From positions 196,635,698-196,699,697 of the forward strand of contig NC_080539.1 in assembly GCF_028640845.1 (NCBI RefSeq): a stretch of 64,000 bases of DNA, in the 5' to 3' direction. Origin of the DNA: Ahaetulla prasina. Its lineage: Eukaryota > Chordata > Lepidosauria > Squamata > Colubridae. The stretch's first letter is position 1; each line of letters begins with the position of its first letter. The position numbers and the translations under genes were made by a program. Shown piece by piece: positions 11,646 through 25,174 of this stretch. The notes under the pieces were generated by a model, which was not told the origin of the DNA, did no database searches, and saw only the letters and a program-made list of their open reading frames with translations.

Positions 11646-12715
11646 CTTAGTCTTCCTTAAAAAGCTCAAAAGTTGAAAAAGATAGTATGTCTATTTCCCC
11701 TTGGATTGATTCTTAGTGACATATTTCAGGCTAAACGCTCTAATCTGAATTACTATTGACTAACTATGACTGTTTGGGAACTTTTAGGAAATAAAATTCC
11801 TCTTTGTTTGCCTACTTTGTCTCAAAAAACCAAACAAAAACAAGCCGAAACCCTCCAGGGGGAAGGCAACTGGGATAGAAAGGATACGGAGCAACTTCAT
11901 TTCTGATCAATTGTTGCTTTGCATTCTACATGAGACCAGTCATTTTCTCAACAGCCCTCTCTTTTATTAAGTATCAATCTTGCCTCACTTAAATAAACCT
12001 CAGTACATATGCTGTCTCCACATTATCTTTAAGAGTAACAAACCGGATTTCCAAAGGAGGAAATAGGTATCATAAAGTTCCTCATGGATTTTTCTAGATA
12101 GTGTGAGAAATAACCTACTAGCACATTTTCCTATTAATTTTCTCATCTGTTTCTTAATTTGAACTCATAGTGAATACAAATACATGTCAAAATGGTTTTA
12201 GATAAGATTACTTTAAAAATTCTTCGCCTTTGGTCAATCCCGTTATTGACCCCTCAAATAGGCCATATCAAAACACACTCCACCGACTCTCATTCTGGAA
12301 TTTAAAAACTATAAACCACCTAATTCCAGATGGTATTTGAATATTTTCTCTTATAAGAGGCCTCCTTTTGTGGAAGACGGTTATGAAGAAATTTATTCTT
12401 TTTCAAAATTAAGTAGGCACTCTACCAATATATTGATCCTCTGGGATAGGTTTAAGGAATTCATTTGTAGAGCCACTATTACCATTGCCTCAGCAAAAAG
12501 ATTTTTAAAAAATATTTTGATTTCACACACCTGAAAAAAAAAAAAAGAAATACTCAAATTTTCTTATGACAGAAAACCACAAATGAATTGTATCAAATAT
12601 TTAAATTAGCTGGGGCCATTTTCAATAATATATCTATTTATATATTAATAGATTTATTTTATATATAACTGATCATTGTTGTCCTGAATTCCATACATAC
12701 ATATACATATTTTTT
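11646..12715. other. Unassigned stretch
   Basis: AT-rich; no gene or repeat family recognised. A TATA-rich run occurs near 12625-12670. Confidence 0.4.
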
Positions 12716-12974
12716 TTATTTGCATTTATATCCCACCCTTCTCCGAAGACTCAGGGCGGCTTACACTATGTCAAGCAATAGTTTTCATCCATTTGTATAT
12801 TATATACAAAGACAACTTATTGCCCCCAACAATCTGGGTCCTCATTTTACCTACCTTATAAAGGATGGAAGGCTGAGTCAACCTTGGGCCTGGTGGGGCT
12901 TGAACCTGCAGTAATTGCAAGCAGCTGCTGTTAATAACAGACTGTCTTACCAGTCTGAGCCACAGAGGCCCCTA
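12716..12974 (-). mobile_element. tRNA-derived SINE with L2-type LINE tail, copy 2
   Basis: Inverted relative to the copy at 5637. Read on the minus strand it starts GGGGCCTCTGTGGCTC at 12974 and ends with the GCCGCCCTGAGTCTTCGGAGAAGGG stem-loop near 12760-12736. The core GGACCCAGATTGTTGGGGGCAATAA is shared. It directly abuts the (TATG)n tract and a PLE end at 13010. Confidence 0.82.
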
Positions 12975-13010
12975 CATATATGTATGTATGTATGTATGCA
13001 TGTATGTATG
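12975..13010. repeat. (TATG)n microsatellite at PLE terminus
   Basis: An ATATATGTATGTATG tract with one GCATG variant sits between a SINE and the TTTTCTGAGG terminus of a PLE. Confidence 0.85.
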
Positions 13011-14708
13011 TTTTCTGAGGTTTTCGCGGGTGTTTGTATGTAGGTCTTTGGTTATTTGGGTTTTCTCCACGCGTAAAATTGGAAGTTGGTGACGTTTTGA
13101 CGAAGTCTCATTCTGGTGTTTACTGCTTCGTGATTCTAGGAGCAATGTGTGATTGTAGCTGTATCTTCCTTTTAACTGCTAGTGGGGGTTTGAACTGATT
13201 GGTTGGGAGCTTGGCCGTGTTCTAATTGGGTGGAGGTGTGTTCTGTTTGGTTGGGGGTTTGGCTGTGCTCTGATTGGATGGTGGGGTTGGCTGTGCTCTG
13301 ATTGGATGGGCGTGTGTTCTGTTTGGGGGGGGCTTGGTTGTGCTCAGGTTAGTCTGAGTTGCAGGGGGATTTGAGTTGGTGAGCTGCATTGCTGTTGGTT
13401 GGCTTCGCGTTCGTGGTCATGCTACATCTTCATGGTGGGTGTCAGTCTGCTGCATGTATGGATTGGAAGAGTTTGAAATGGCTAGTGATGCAGCTGCAGT
13501 CTGGCTTCTGGTCCGTGGTCTTGCTTCATCATCGGTGTAGGTTTGAGTCTGCTTTCCGCGTGGATGTGTGGTGGTGACATGCTGTGTGGCACTCGTGAGT
13601 GTGGGTCATTCTTCATGTTAGGGACTTGTTTGTCAATAAGGGCGGGTTTCCAAATGGCTGGTAGGCGGGAGGTATCATCTTGTTTATTCATGCTGTATGG
13701 GCATTTTTCTATCTCAATGGCTTCTCTAATTATTCTGTTGTTAAAGTGTTCAGTTTTGACGATAGTTCTGGTCTTTTTAAAGTCAATTTTATGTCATGTG
13801 GCTTTAAGGTGTTGGAGCAGGGAAGAAGTTGGTTCCTCTTTTCTGGCTGAGTTCTTATGTTCTTCAATGCGTGCACTTATTCTTCTGTTGGTTTGTCCGA
13901 TGTATGTGGTGCTGCAGGCGGTGCATGGGATTTCATATACTCCTTGATTTTCTAACTCAATTTTGTCTTTGGGGTTTCTTAGGATGGTGGATATTTTTCG
14001 GTTTGTGCAGAATGCTGTCTTGATGTTGTGTTTGTGGAGGATCTTGCTGATTCTGTCTGTGGTGCCTTTTATATATGGGAGGAGGGCTTTGCCGTTTTCT
14101 TGTTCTCTGTCTTGGATTTTAGTGGGGGTTTCTTTATGGATTAGTTTGGTAATCTTATTTCTTTGGAATCCATTGGATGTTAGTACGTTAGTGAGAGTGT
14201 GTAGTTCGGTTTTTAGGTGTTGTTCGTCAGCTAAGCGTTTTGTTCTGGAGATGAGTGTCTTGGCTACGGAGTTGATCTGTGCTGGGTGGTGGTGTGAGAG
14301 TGCGTGCAGATAGCGGTTTGTGTGTGTTTTTTTCTGGTAGATGGTGTGTCCTAGGGAGCCATTGGATTTCCTGTAGACTAAGACATCCAGGAAGGGAAAT
14401 TGGTTGTTAGCTTCTGTTTCCATGGTGAATTGTATTTTGGGGTGTAGGCTGTTGAGGTGTATGAGGAAGTTGTCAAGTTTTTTTTTCCCGTGTGGCCAGA
14501 TTATGAATGTGTTGTCTACGTATCTGAGCCAGAGTTTGGGTCTGTGGTCAGATTTTTCTAGAGCCTGGGTTTCATGTACAGGTTTGCAATGACAGGTGAG
14601 AGGGGTGATCCCATGGGTGCTCCTTTTGTTTGTTTGTATTTTTGTCCATTACAGATGAAGTATGTCTTGGATAGGCAGTGATTGGTCAGATCTAGGATGT
14701 GGTGAAGG
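13010..14708 (-). mobile_element. Penelope-like element fragment (RT C-terminal part, GIY-YIG, 3' terminal repeat)
   Basis: Colinear with the minus-strand image of 62090-63727. From high to low coordinate: an RT fragment from LDLTNHCLSK through GAPMGSPLSP, the thumb, the GIY-YIG endonuclease, 3' UTR, and a terminal repeat ending TTTTCTGAGG at 13010. The RT has a frameshift near 14560. The ribozyme-like core in its terminal repeat (13091-13113) is destroyed. The 5' portion of the RT is absent. The left part of this copy (14539-14708) belongs to the segment duplicated at 17840. Confidence 0.82.
13794..14423 (-). pseudogene. PLE RT thumb plus GIY-YIG endonuclease
   Basis: A 209-codon frame. The N-terminal half matches residues 405-560 of the protein at 61169-62998. 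The C-terminal half has the PLE-type GIY-YIG endonuclease: GVYEIPCTACS, TYIGQTNRR and ARIEEHK, with the two cysteines of the PLE-specific CxxC knuckle. The frame ends soon after the EEHKNS helix, so the C-terminal tail is lost. It is a remnant of a larger RT-endonuclease protein. Confidence 0.78.
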
Positions 14709-15489
14709 TGGGGAGTGTTGCTGTGAGCAGGTTGGTTGGCTGTATGGTTGCATCTTGATTGGTAGATGGAGTGGGTATTTGCAGACTGGTCGGCTGTTTT
14801 GTAGCATCCCGGGAATCCCAAAACCCAGGATGCTGCATCACAGCCATCTGCTCAAGACATCACATCACAGAACTCCAGAGGCCACAACACCAAAGCTCAG
14901 GAACAAAAGACTAGGACCACATCCACACAGGATGCTACGAGACAGCCAACCAATCTGCAAACACCCACTCCATCTACCAATCAAGATGCAACCACACAGC
15001 CAACCAACCCGCTCAAAGCAACACTCCCCATCTCCCCACCAGTATATATATATAGTATTGATTTTGATGTTTCAACCAGTGAACCATTAATTGTTCAGCT
15101 TTCTCTCCTGATTCCCAATAGATCTGATTAATGCATTTCAAGGAATACTTAGGCTAGAAGCTAATATCCACTGAATTAAATGAGTTTTATTGATAATTTA
15201 CAGTAATTCTCTTTTTGCAGCACCACTATAGACATTTATTTCTATAATTTTTCCCTCCTAAATTAAAAAGTACTAAAACTAAGGCAGACCTAATGTCCAC
15301 GAGGAAAAAAATTGTGTATACAGTATGTCCTTTTCTAGAACCGTACTTGGTGGTAGATGGCTGTGGGTATAGTACCCAATACTAATTTCATAGGATGTAT
15401 GAACTGTGAAATAGATGAGGTACTGTATGAGGTCAAACACAACCCTGATGCAGCCCTCAGAAATTGAGTTCGACACCTTTGACTTAGAG
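14539..15489. repeat. 951-bp duplicated segment, copy A
   Basis: Matches 17840-18790 at constant offset 3301 with a single mismatch found by eye (15291 G versus A). It contains the PLE RT edge, a pair of 101-bp inverted arms (14709-14809 and 14930-15030), an unassigned middle (about 15045-15425), and a hAT-like right terminus (about 15431-15481) followed by ACTTAGAG. The PLE sequence runs without a break across its left edge, so this copy sits in the original PLE context. Confidence 0.93.
14709..15030. repeat. 101-bp inverted repeat with 120-bp spacer
   Basis: The arm 14709-14809 on the minus strand matches 14930-15030 on the plus strand with about 8 differences in 100. The sequence looks like a terminal repeat of a different PLE family; the structure recurs at 18010-18331. 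Confidence 0.8.
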
Positions 15490-15513
15490 CGTACCTCATA
15501 CAGTACCTCATCT
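15413..15513. repeat. 21-bp fold-back repeat at duplication junction
   Basis: 15413-15433 is the exact reverse complement of 15493-15513, with about 59 bp between. The second arm lies just outside copy A and is absent after copy A'. Confidence 0.85.
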
Positions 15514-15623
15514 TGTTTGTGAGGGAAAAATAAGAGGATCTCCAAATACTTTTGGAAGAGGTGATTTGCACTTTTAAACCTGATATCACTTGTGGCAGCC
15601 TGGTTAGGTATACCTGGTTACAT

Positions 15624-15983
15624 TTAGAGCAGGTGTCGAACTCAAGGCCCGGGAGCTGGATCCAGCCTGCAGGATGCTTAGATCTGGCTAATGGGGCCCC
15701 CTGGAAACGGTGAAAGACTGGTCCGCGATGCCTCTGCCAGTGAAAATGGAGTTTGGGGGGTGCTGGCAGAAGGCTGCAGGAGGCTGTTGTGGCCAATAAT
15801 GGGTCTTGTGCACAGCCCTTCGAGCTCCATTTTCACTGACAGAAGACTGCAGGAGGCCGTCACAGTTGAAAATGGAGCACGGGAGCCCATTTTCGCTGGC
15901 AGAGTGCTCAGGTCCCCACAAGTGCTCCCAAAACTAGTGACATCAAGCTGGCCATGCCCATGCTGGCACCCTTAGGTCAAACA
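15624..15983 (+). mobile_element. hAT-like element, left part, interrupted
   Basis: Begins CAGGTGTCGAACTCAAGG at 15624, preceded by ATTTAGAG. A matching inverted end, TTGAGTTCGACACCTTTG, followed by ACTTAGAG, occurs at 18765-18790 (and again in copy A at 15464-15489). The body carries repeated AAAATGGAG and GCAGGAGGC motifs typical of non-autonomous hAT elements in snakes. A gypsy LTR interrupts it at 15984. Confidence 0.65.
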
Positions 15984-16173
15984 TGTTAAGTTCGGGAAGT
16001 AACGAGGCTGGAGACCAGGGTAGTGACAACAGCTCTTTAATATAGGGTGAACCCAGCAACAGGCTGGGGGAAAAACCTCTCCTTTTATACAGTTCTGCTG
16101 GAGGCTTCGACCAATCAGCAACGTGCTGATTTCCCGCTCAAATATTTAAAGGTACAAACATGAATACATAACA
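15984..16173 (-). repeat. Gypsy 3' LTR (190 bp) with preceding polypurine tract
   Basis: The minus-strand LTR starts TGTTATGTATTC at 16173 and ends ACTTAACA at 15984, so it has TGTTA/TAACA termini. It contains a GTATAAAAGG TATA box (about 16093-16084) and an ATTAAA polyadenylation signal (near 16036). The polypurine tract CTGGGAGGGGAGGAG occupies 16188-16174, directly before it. Confidence 0.82.
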
Positions 16174-16225
16174 CTCCTCCCCTCCCAGAAAACACTTTGC
16201 CTCTATTTACATATTTATTTACATG

Positions 16226-17778
16226 TTATTTTTCGACGTAGTCACGCAAATAACCTGGGCGTCTCCTAGTTCTTTCTGACCTGCGCGGTTCAGTTCTGGG
16301 TGGTGTTTTGAGCTGGTCGGAGGGGCTGTTTTCTCCTCCCAGCTCTTTCTCTGGGCCAACGGGCTCCGGATTATTGGCCGACTCTTTTTCTTGGCCATCC
16401 GGCCTTGGATTAATTTTGGAACTTTCCCTGCTGCTTCCCTCGGGGACCTGATGGCGTCGCTGGAACTCTGGGACCTCAGCTAAGTCTTGCGCCTCCCCCG
16501 GGTCATTGTCAGCTGTGGATTCAAATTGGTATTGGTCATGATCTGTTTCATTTGGTTCGGTTTGGTCAGTTATTCGTTTTCTTAACTGATCTATGTGGCG
16601 CCTCCACACTCGGTTGTCGGGTAGCTCTACCACGTACGATTTTGGGCCGGTTATCTTTATTATTTGTCCTGCGAACCAACTAGGGCTGTCCCCATAGTTT
16701 CGGGCCCACACCCGGTCGCCTATGCTCATTTCCCTTGTCTTTTCTAGTTCCCCCTTGTAACCCTCGGGTGTGTAATGGGGGTTCAAACGGTCAAGTGGGC
16801 ACCGGAGTTTCCGTCCCATTAGCAATTCGGCTGGCTTTTCCCGGTGGCCGTGCTTGGGGTTCTGTGCTGGACGGCTAGGAAAAAGTCTATTTTTGTTTGC
16901 CAGTCACCTGGCTTGAGCCTGGACAATGCCTCCTTAGCGCTCCGGACAGAACGCTCTGCAAGGCCATTCGACGCAGGGTGGAAAGGCGCAGAGAGGGCAT
17001 GTCGGATGCCTTCCTCTGCCAGGTATTCTTCAAACTGGGCTGCCGTGAATTGGGGCCCATTGTCGGACACCAGAGTGTCCGGCAACCCGTGAGTTGCGAA
17101 TAGGTGGCGCAGAGTTGCGATTACTGCTTCGGCCGTAGTGGATTTCATGATTATGATCTCCAACCATTTAGAAAATGCATCCACAACCACTAGGAATGTT
17201 TGGCCGTGGAAAGGGCCAGCAAAGTCGATGTGGATTCTTGACCAGGGCCCTTTGGGCTTTTCCCATTCTCTGACTGGGGCCGTTGGGGTAGAGGTCTGGA
17301 CTCTTGGCAAGCCTGGCATTTCCCTACCCTCTCAGCAATCTCTGCGTCCATGAGTGGCCACCATACATAGCTTCTAGCTAACCCTTCATCCTTACGATCC
17401 CTGGGTGACCCTCGTGGAGGAGGTCCAATACCTTTCCCTTAACTTATCAGGAATTATTACACGATCACCCCATAACAGGCACCCCTTGAGCCGAGAGCTC
17501 ATCTCGTTTTTAACAAATTCTTGAACTGCTCGCCCGCGCAGCGGGCCACCCTCTCTGTACCCAACCGGTACAGTCCTTAACACAATGTCGGTATGATGCC
17601 GAGCCACTTCCTTAGATGTGACTGGGCCAGAGTCCAAAGAGTCAATAAGTAGGATGGGCGTCCCGGAGTGGGGTCTTGATCGCCCTGGTAGTGGGCATCG
17701 GCTTAGCGTCTGCATGCCCCACTTCTTTTCCTGGTCGATGCTGCAGCTTGCGAATAAGCGGCTAAGAATATAGTCCAT
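16226..17778 (-). pseudogene. Gypsy pol: RNase H end, zinc knuckle and integrase
   Basis: Three frames. 17778-17392 has the end of RNase H and the start of the integrase zinc knuckle region (LKGCLLWGDRVIIP). 17319-16819 has the DDE core: Asp in HIDFAGP, Asp in VSDNGPQF, and Glu in NGLAERSVRSAKEAL, all present. 16825-16226 has MGRKLRCPLD, a GPY/F-type module (ITGPKSYVVELPD) and a basic Arg-rich tail ending in DYVEK. The catalytic triad survives but the frames are broken. The protein would insert element cDNA into the host chromosome. Confidence 0.85.
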
Positions 17779-17839
17779 CGGGTCAAGCGTGGCGAAAGTG
17801 CCACAGGCGTTGGCGATCGCCAGCCAGTATCCTAGTAGC

Positions 17840-18790
17840 GGTCTGTGGTCAGATTTTTCTAGAGCCTGGGTTTCATGTACAGGTTTGCAATGACAGGTGA
17901 GAGGGGTGATCCCATGGGTGCTCCTTTTGTTTGTTTGTATTTTTGTCCATTACAGATGAAGTATGTCTTGGATAGGCAGTGATTGGTCAGATCTAGGATG
18001 TGGTGAAGGTGGGGAGTGTTGCTGTGAGCAGGTTGGTTGGCTGTATGGTTGCATCTTGATTGGTAGATGGAGTGGGTATTTGCAGACTGGTCGGCTGTTT
18101 TGTAGCATCCCGGGAATCCCAAAACCCAGGATGCTGCATCACAGCCATCTGCTCAAGACATCACATCACAGAACTCCAGAGGCCACAACACCAAAGCTCA
18201 GGAACAAAAGACTAGGACCACATCCACACAGGATGCTACGAGACAGCCAACCAATCTGCAAACACCCACTCCATCTACCAATCAAGATGCAACCACACAG
18301 CCAACCAACCCGCTCAAAGCAACACTCCCCATCTCCCCACCAGTATATATATATAGTATTGATTTTGATGTTTCAACCAGTGAACCATTAATTGTTCAGC
18401 TTTCTCTCCTGATTCCCAATAGATCTGATTAATGCATTTCAAGGAATACTTAGGCTAGAAGCTAATATCCACTGAATTAAATGAGTTTTATTGATAATTT
18501 ACAGTAATTCTCTTTTTGCAGCACCACTATAGACATTTATTTCTATAATTTTTCCCTCCTAAATTAAAAAGTACTAAAACTAAGGCAGACCTAATGTCCA
18601 CAAGGAAAAAAATTGTGTATACAGTATGTCCTTTTCTAGAACCGTACTTGGTGGTAGATGGCTGTGGGTATAGTACCCAATACTAATTTCATAGGATGTA
18701 TGAACTGTGAAATAGATGAGGTACTGTATGAGGTCAAACACAACCCTGATGCAGCCCTCAGAAATTGAGTTCGACACCTTTGACTTAGAG
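17840..18790. repeat. 951-bp duplicated segment, copy A'
   Basis: Second copy of 14539-15489. Its left edge abuts gypsy RNase H sequence with no terminal repeat or target duplication. Its right edge ends at ACTTAGAG, then unrelated DNA (GGTATAAGTGG). It contains the 87-codon PLE RT stub (18122-17859, minus) and the inverted arms at 18010-18110 and 18231-18331. Confidence 0.93.
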
Positions 18791-20538
18791 GGTATAAGTG
18801 GCTCATTACTAGCCTGCTTCTCTTGACTCAGAGCTGTAGAAACTAGGCAGAATGGTACTGCTCTTCAGCAAGATGATTATGCAGTCAATGTGGTTGGTCC
18901 CCACAAAAAAGTACAGTTGCAAAGAATGTCTTCATTAAGTAATGAAAATATTTCTTGACTTGAGCTAAAATGAAAAATTAAAATAGCTGAGATGCTTAGC
19001 TCAAAGCAATATAGGCAAATTAGGAGACAAAATGGTTCATACTGTGAAAATGAGAGTAAATAGTCTAAGATTAATTATTACTAAGAAAATATAATATTTC
19101 TACAGAAGAAAATAATGGTTAGCACTCAGGTACTTTATTAATTTTCCTGTGCTACTGATATAAAACAACTTTTTATTGAAATACTACTCTGGTACTATAT
19201 ACTGGTAATATTTGACAATCAATGTAGCCATTACAGCTTCCACCAACATAATTAAGTTCATTGGACTAGTGGAAAAATATGGATCTGTTCCAACACTAAC
19301 AGTTTTAAAATGTTCATATCCTGACTAAAGATAGAGTAAAGGACTTCATATTTCACATGCACAATTATGGTTTTTCCCCTTCTATGAAAAATGTCTGGTA
19401 CACAGTTGGTCTACACTTTATAAAGCTGAACGCCACAACCCTTGTCTATTGGTTGCCTATAGGGAGCCAGGTATTAAAATTTCATAGGTATGGCTACAGT
19501 CCATTAGTTAACGTACCTTTATACCCATAAAAAGTGAAGGATAAACCCAGAAATTTTACAACCACTATTTGAAAAAGGTAATAACCGAGTCACAGTCAAA
19601 TTGCATTTATTATACATTGTGCCTTTAACAACTGCTCTGGGATCAAGCCATAGAGAAACAGTGTACTATAACAGATGTCATATACTCTTGGTGACTTAAA
19701 AAGTCCAACGTCCATTTAACTAACCTTTTAACTAAAGAAAATGATGTTAAAGTTTTGGCTTTTTGGCCATGAAAGACATGATATAGAGAAGTTCCTTGGC
19801 ACACAACAAAATTAACTAAGTTTGTGATGAGCATTAAATTATCCAATCCAGCTAACTCAAGAATATGCCATTTTTATGGAGAAGTAAAACATGTGCAATA
19901 CTTAGCAATCATAAAGAAAATGATAAATGGAACCAAAAGTTCATTGGTAGGTGAGATCAAAAACCCTGAAAGATAAAAGTACCTGGTCTTCTATATAAAC
20001 ATGCAATTCCTATAGTTCCCTTAGCATGATATGCATTTATTTTTCCTGAAGATATAATTGTGATAGAAGAGTCAATCTCCATTGTAGCATTTGAGGCCTG
20101 CAGGTACATAACCACCACTGCTTAAACCTGAAACACTTAATGTGGCTTGGTAACTAAATATTTATCAATGAAATAGTTATCTTTTAGCATTCTGAAAAAA
20201 CTACAGAGGAAAATGACATGAAACTTTATTAACAGTAAAGTGCCTTCTTACGTCAAATCAAATTTAATTGCCTGAGAGTGATGAAGGAGGTTGTTGTTCT
20301 TGCAAGATATGGAAGACAAATTTGTTCAGTACTTCTCTTTAATTTGAAAAATGAAATGAAATAAGAAGTACATGAACACAAAAAGGTATCTTTAGATCTG
20401 AAAAAAACAATAACAATATATCTAATGTTTTTGTATATTCATCTGGAGAACAGAACAGACATCACTGCATTTTTGAGGGGTTCTTTCAGAGGCTGGGAAT
20501 ATTTCTCCTCTGTTTGCAAAGACATGCGTACTTCTTCC
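18791..20538. other. Unassigned AT-rich stretch
   Basis: No gene or repeat family recognised; short frames here are unconvincing. Confidence 0.4.
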
Positions 20539-21015
20539 CATGACATAACATAACATAACATGACAACAGAGTTGGAAGGGACCTTGGAGGCCTTCTAGTC
20601 CAACCCCCTGCCTAGGCAGGAACCCTACACCATCTCAGTCAGATGGTTATCCAACATTTTCTTAAAAATTTCCAGTGTTGGAGCATTCACAACTTCTGCA
20701 GGCAAGTCGTTCCACTTATTAATTGTTCTAACTGTCAGGAAATTTCTCCTTAGTTCTAAGTTGCTTCTTTCTTTGATCAGTTTCCACCCATTGCTTCTTG
20801 TTCTACCCTCAGGTGCTTTGAAGAACAGCCCGACTCCCTCTTCTTTGTGGCAACCCCTGAGATATTGGAACACAGCTATCATGTCTCCCCTAGTCCTTCT
20901 TTTTATTAAACTAGACATACCCAGTTCCTGCAACCGTTCTTCATATGTTTTAGCCTCCAGTCCTCTAATCATCTTTGTTGCTCTTCTCTGCACTCTTTCT
21001 AGAGTCTCAACACAA
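20539..21015 (-). mobile_element. CR1 LINE 3' end, minus strand
   Basis: The 122-codon minus-strand frame (20993-20625) is the classic CR1 RT C-terminus: QRRATKMIRGLE, YEERLQELGMSSL, RRTRGDMIAVF, and WNDLPAEVVNAPTLEIFKKMLD. The 3' UTR (CTGCCTAGGCAGGGGGTTGG on the minus strand) and a (TTATG)n tail near 20566-20541 follow. The copy is 5'-truncated. Confidence 0.9.
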
Positions 21016-22043
21016 CAGTACAGGCCATTCAGAAATAAAACTCAAGAATTCATGAAGTGGTGCTGAATGGCTAACATTTAAGGCAGGTACCAGAAAGGGG
21101 AAAAAACCCCAATCAATTTAAAAATTGTGTCAAATGAAACAACTAAAAGCATTTAGCAAATCCATATTCTGGGAAAGCAGACATTTCATAACATCTCTAA
21201 AATCCTGAGAGGTGACTTCCAAAACATGCACTACTAAAAGCAGAAGATGCCAGCATTAACATAGGCAAATATTTTCTGCCATGTAATCTGTATCATTTCT
21301 GAGCTTCTCTGTCCCTTTTATTAACTAAAGAGTTTGGAAGGATCTTCTTTCCTACCTTTTCTCAGATAAGGAAGTAAAAAAAAAAGTGTCACAAGACAGC
21401 AATGACAAATCATTTCCATAACATTCCCAAGAAAGCTGCATGGATGCAGTCAATACTGTGAGTACTGAGCTCCACATTCTCAATTCCCCCCTCCATATCC
21501 CTCATCACCAATGTGGCAACATTGAAGCCTCCAAGATGGCCTCTGTTAGGCCAGCTTTGGAGTTGACAGACATATTTACTTTTCATCCAACAATATTTAG
21601 TTCATGTGGTTTATAATGTTATGATACTTAAGCACTTTAAAGATAACAAGTCTGAATTAGAATTGGTCATCCTAAAAGCAAACCAACCCAAATCAGTAAG
21701 ATTCCATTCAAACTTGACTCAAACAAGTCTTACTGCTTTCAGTATGCTTGCTCCAAAATCAATAGTTTATTTATTTAGCCTTGTTTTTTTTTAAGGAAAA
21801 ATAGGTCATAGGTGCCAACAAAATAATTAACAAGTACATGTTGAAAAATATATTCTCCTTTTCCAATATGCAGTTTAACTGATGTATTAGCAAAATTAGC
21901 ATATATAGTGTTCATTTGTAGTAAATGTCGTTCAATGGATATAGAGCTTGACTTTTACTCAACCTCGCTGAGGGGCCTCAGGCCAAATAAATCAAGCTCA
22001 AATTAATATAAGATCAGGAAGCGATATAAAAAAGACTTTTTAC
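21016..22043. other. PARD3B intron sequence, nothing recognised
   Basis: Unique-looking AT-rich sequence downstream (in gene direction) of the 22044 splice donor. No repeat family identified. Confidence 0.45.
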
Positions 22044-22302
22044 CTTAACATAGCGCCCAAACTTTTCTTTTTTGTTTTTCTTTCAGGATTGTCATTCTCC
22101 TCTTTTTTGTCCTTTTCATTGATTTTCGATTTGTTTTTGAGATTAGGCTTTTTATTTTTTTCTTTTGTTTTCAATTTTTCTTTGGTCTTCTTGTGTTTTT
22201 TTGTCTTTCTTTCCATATCTTCTAATTCAGAATTCATGTGAAAGGCTTTTGCAAAGTTCTGACCTTCTAGACCAGAAAGGGAACTCTTATCTGACAGACC
22301 AT
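22044..22302 (-). CDS. PARD3B: PARD3B internal exon (Lys/Glu-rich segment)
   Basis: PARD3B is a Par-3-like PDZ scaffold at tight junctions that helps set epithelial polarity. This exon encodes DGLSDKSS, then NSELEDMERKTKKHKKTKE, a highly charged Lys/Glu repeat stretch, and NPERKTKKKSLGAMLR, lining up with the region C-terminal to the PDZ domains of vertebrate PARD3B. The acceptor (TTTTCTTCCTCTGCAG) is just above 22302. The donor (AAG|GTAAAAAG) is just below 22044. Length is 259 bp, entering with two bases that complete a codon and leaving with two bases of the next. The basic repeat is expanded and divergent relative to the mammalian wording I recall, which is plausible for low-complexity sequence. 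Confidence 0.9.
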
Positions 22303-22355
22303 CTGCAGAGGAAGAAAAGTAATCAGCAAGTACAGACAATAATCTTATAAACTAC

Positions 22356-22608
22356 ATAGAGGCAAGTCCTCCACTTACAACAGTTCATTTAGTGACCACT
22401 GAACGTTACAACAACACTTTAAAAAGTGACTTATGACTGTTTTTCACACACTGCAGCCTCCCTATGGTCACGTGATCAAAATTCAGGCATTTAGCAACTC
22501 ATATTTATGATGGTTACAGTGTCCTACCAAAATTCACTTTACAATGGTTTCATTTAGCAACAGAAATTTTGGGCTCAATTTGTCATCGTAAGTTGAGGAT
22601 TACCTGTA
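22356..22608. mobile_element. MITE with AGTCCTC...GAGGA(C/T)TACCTGTA ends, copy 1
   Basis: A squamate non-autonomous DNA transposon in the PARD3B intron. The left end (TAGAGGCAAGTCCTCCACTTAC) and right end (GTAAGTTGAGGATTACCTGTA) are imperfect inverted repeats. The interior has the CACGTGATCAAAATTCAGG motif. A second member with better termini is at 38119-38533. Confidence 0.72.

Positions 22609-25174
<2,566 letters not shown>

Larger units (their letters stand above)
15984..17839 (-). mobile_element. Ty3/gypsy LTR retrotransposon, 3' part
   Basis: Read on the minus strand: the end of RNase H, the H2C2 zinc knuckle, integrase core, GPY/F module, polypurine tract and 3' LTR. The 5' LTR, gag, protease and RT are missing; the high-coordinate end is cut off at 17839 where copy A' begins. 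Frameshifts near 16820, 17320-17390 and 17700-17780 make it inactive. Confidence 0.85.

Noticed and set aside
14662..15090. 142-codon frame repeated exactly at 17963-18391, seemingly a conserved duplicated gene
   Set aside because: The identity reflects the 951-bp DNA duplication. The frame runs across PLE-like inverted arms and has no motif.
15984..18790. Idea that the 951-bp direct repeats are LTRs of the gypsy element
   Set aside because: They lack TG...CA ends, contain PLE coding sequence, and the gypsy has its own 190-bp LTR with polypurine tract at 15984-16188.
20541..20570. (ACATA)n run as an independent satellite or CRISPR-like array
   Set aside because: It is the 3' tail of the minus-strand CR1 LINE. 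No spaced repeats of CRISPR type occur anywhere in the window.
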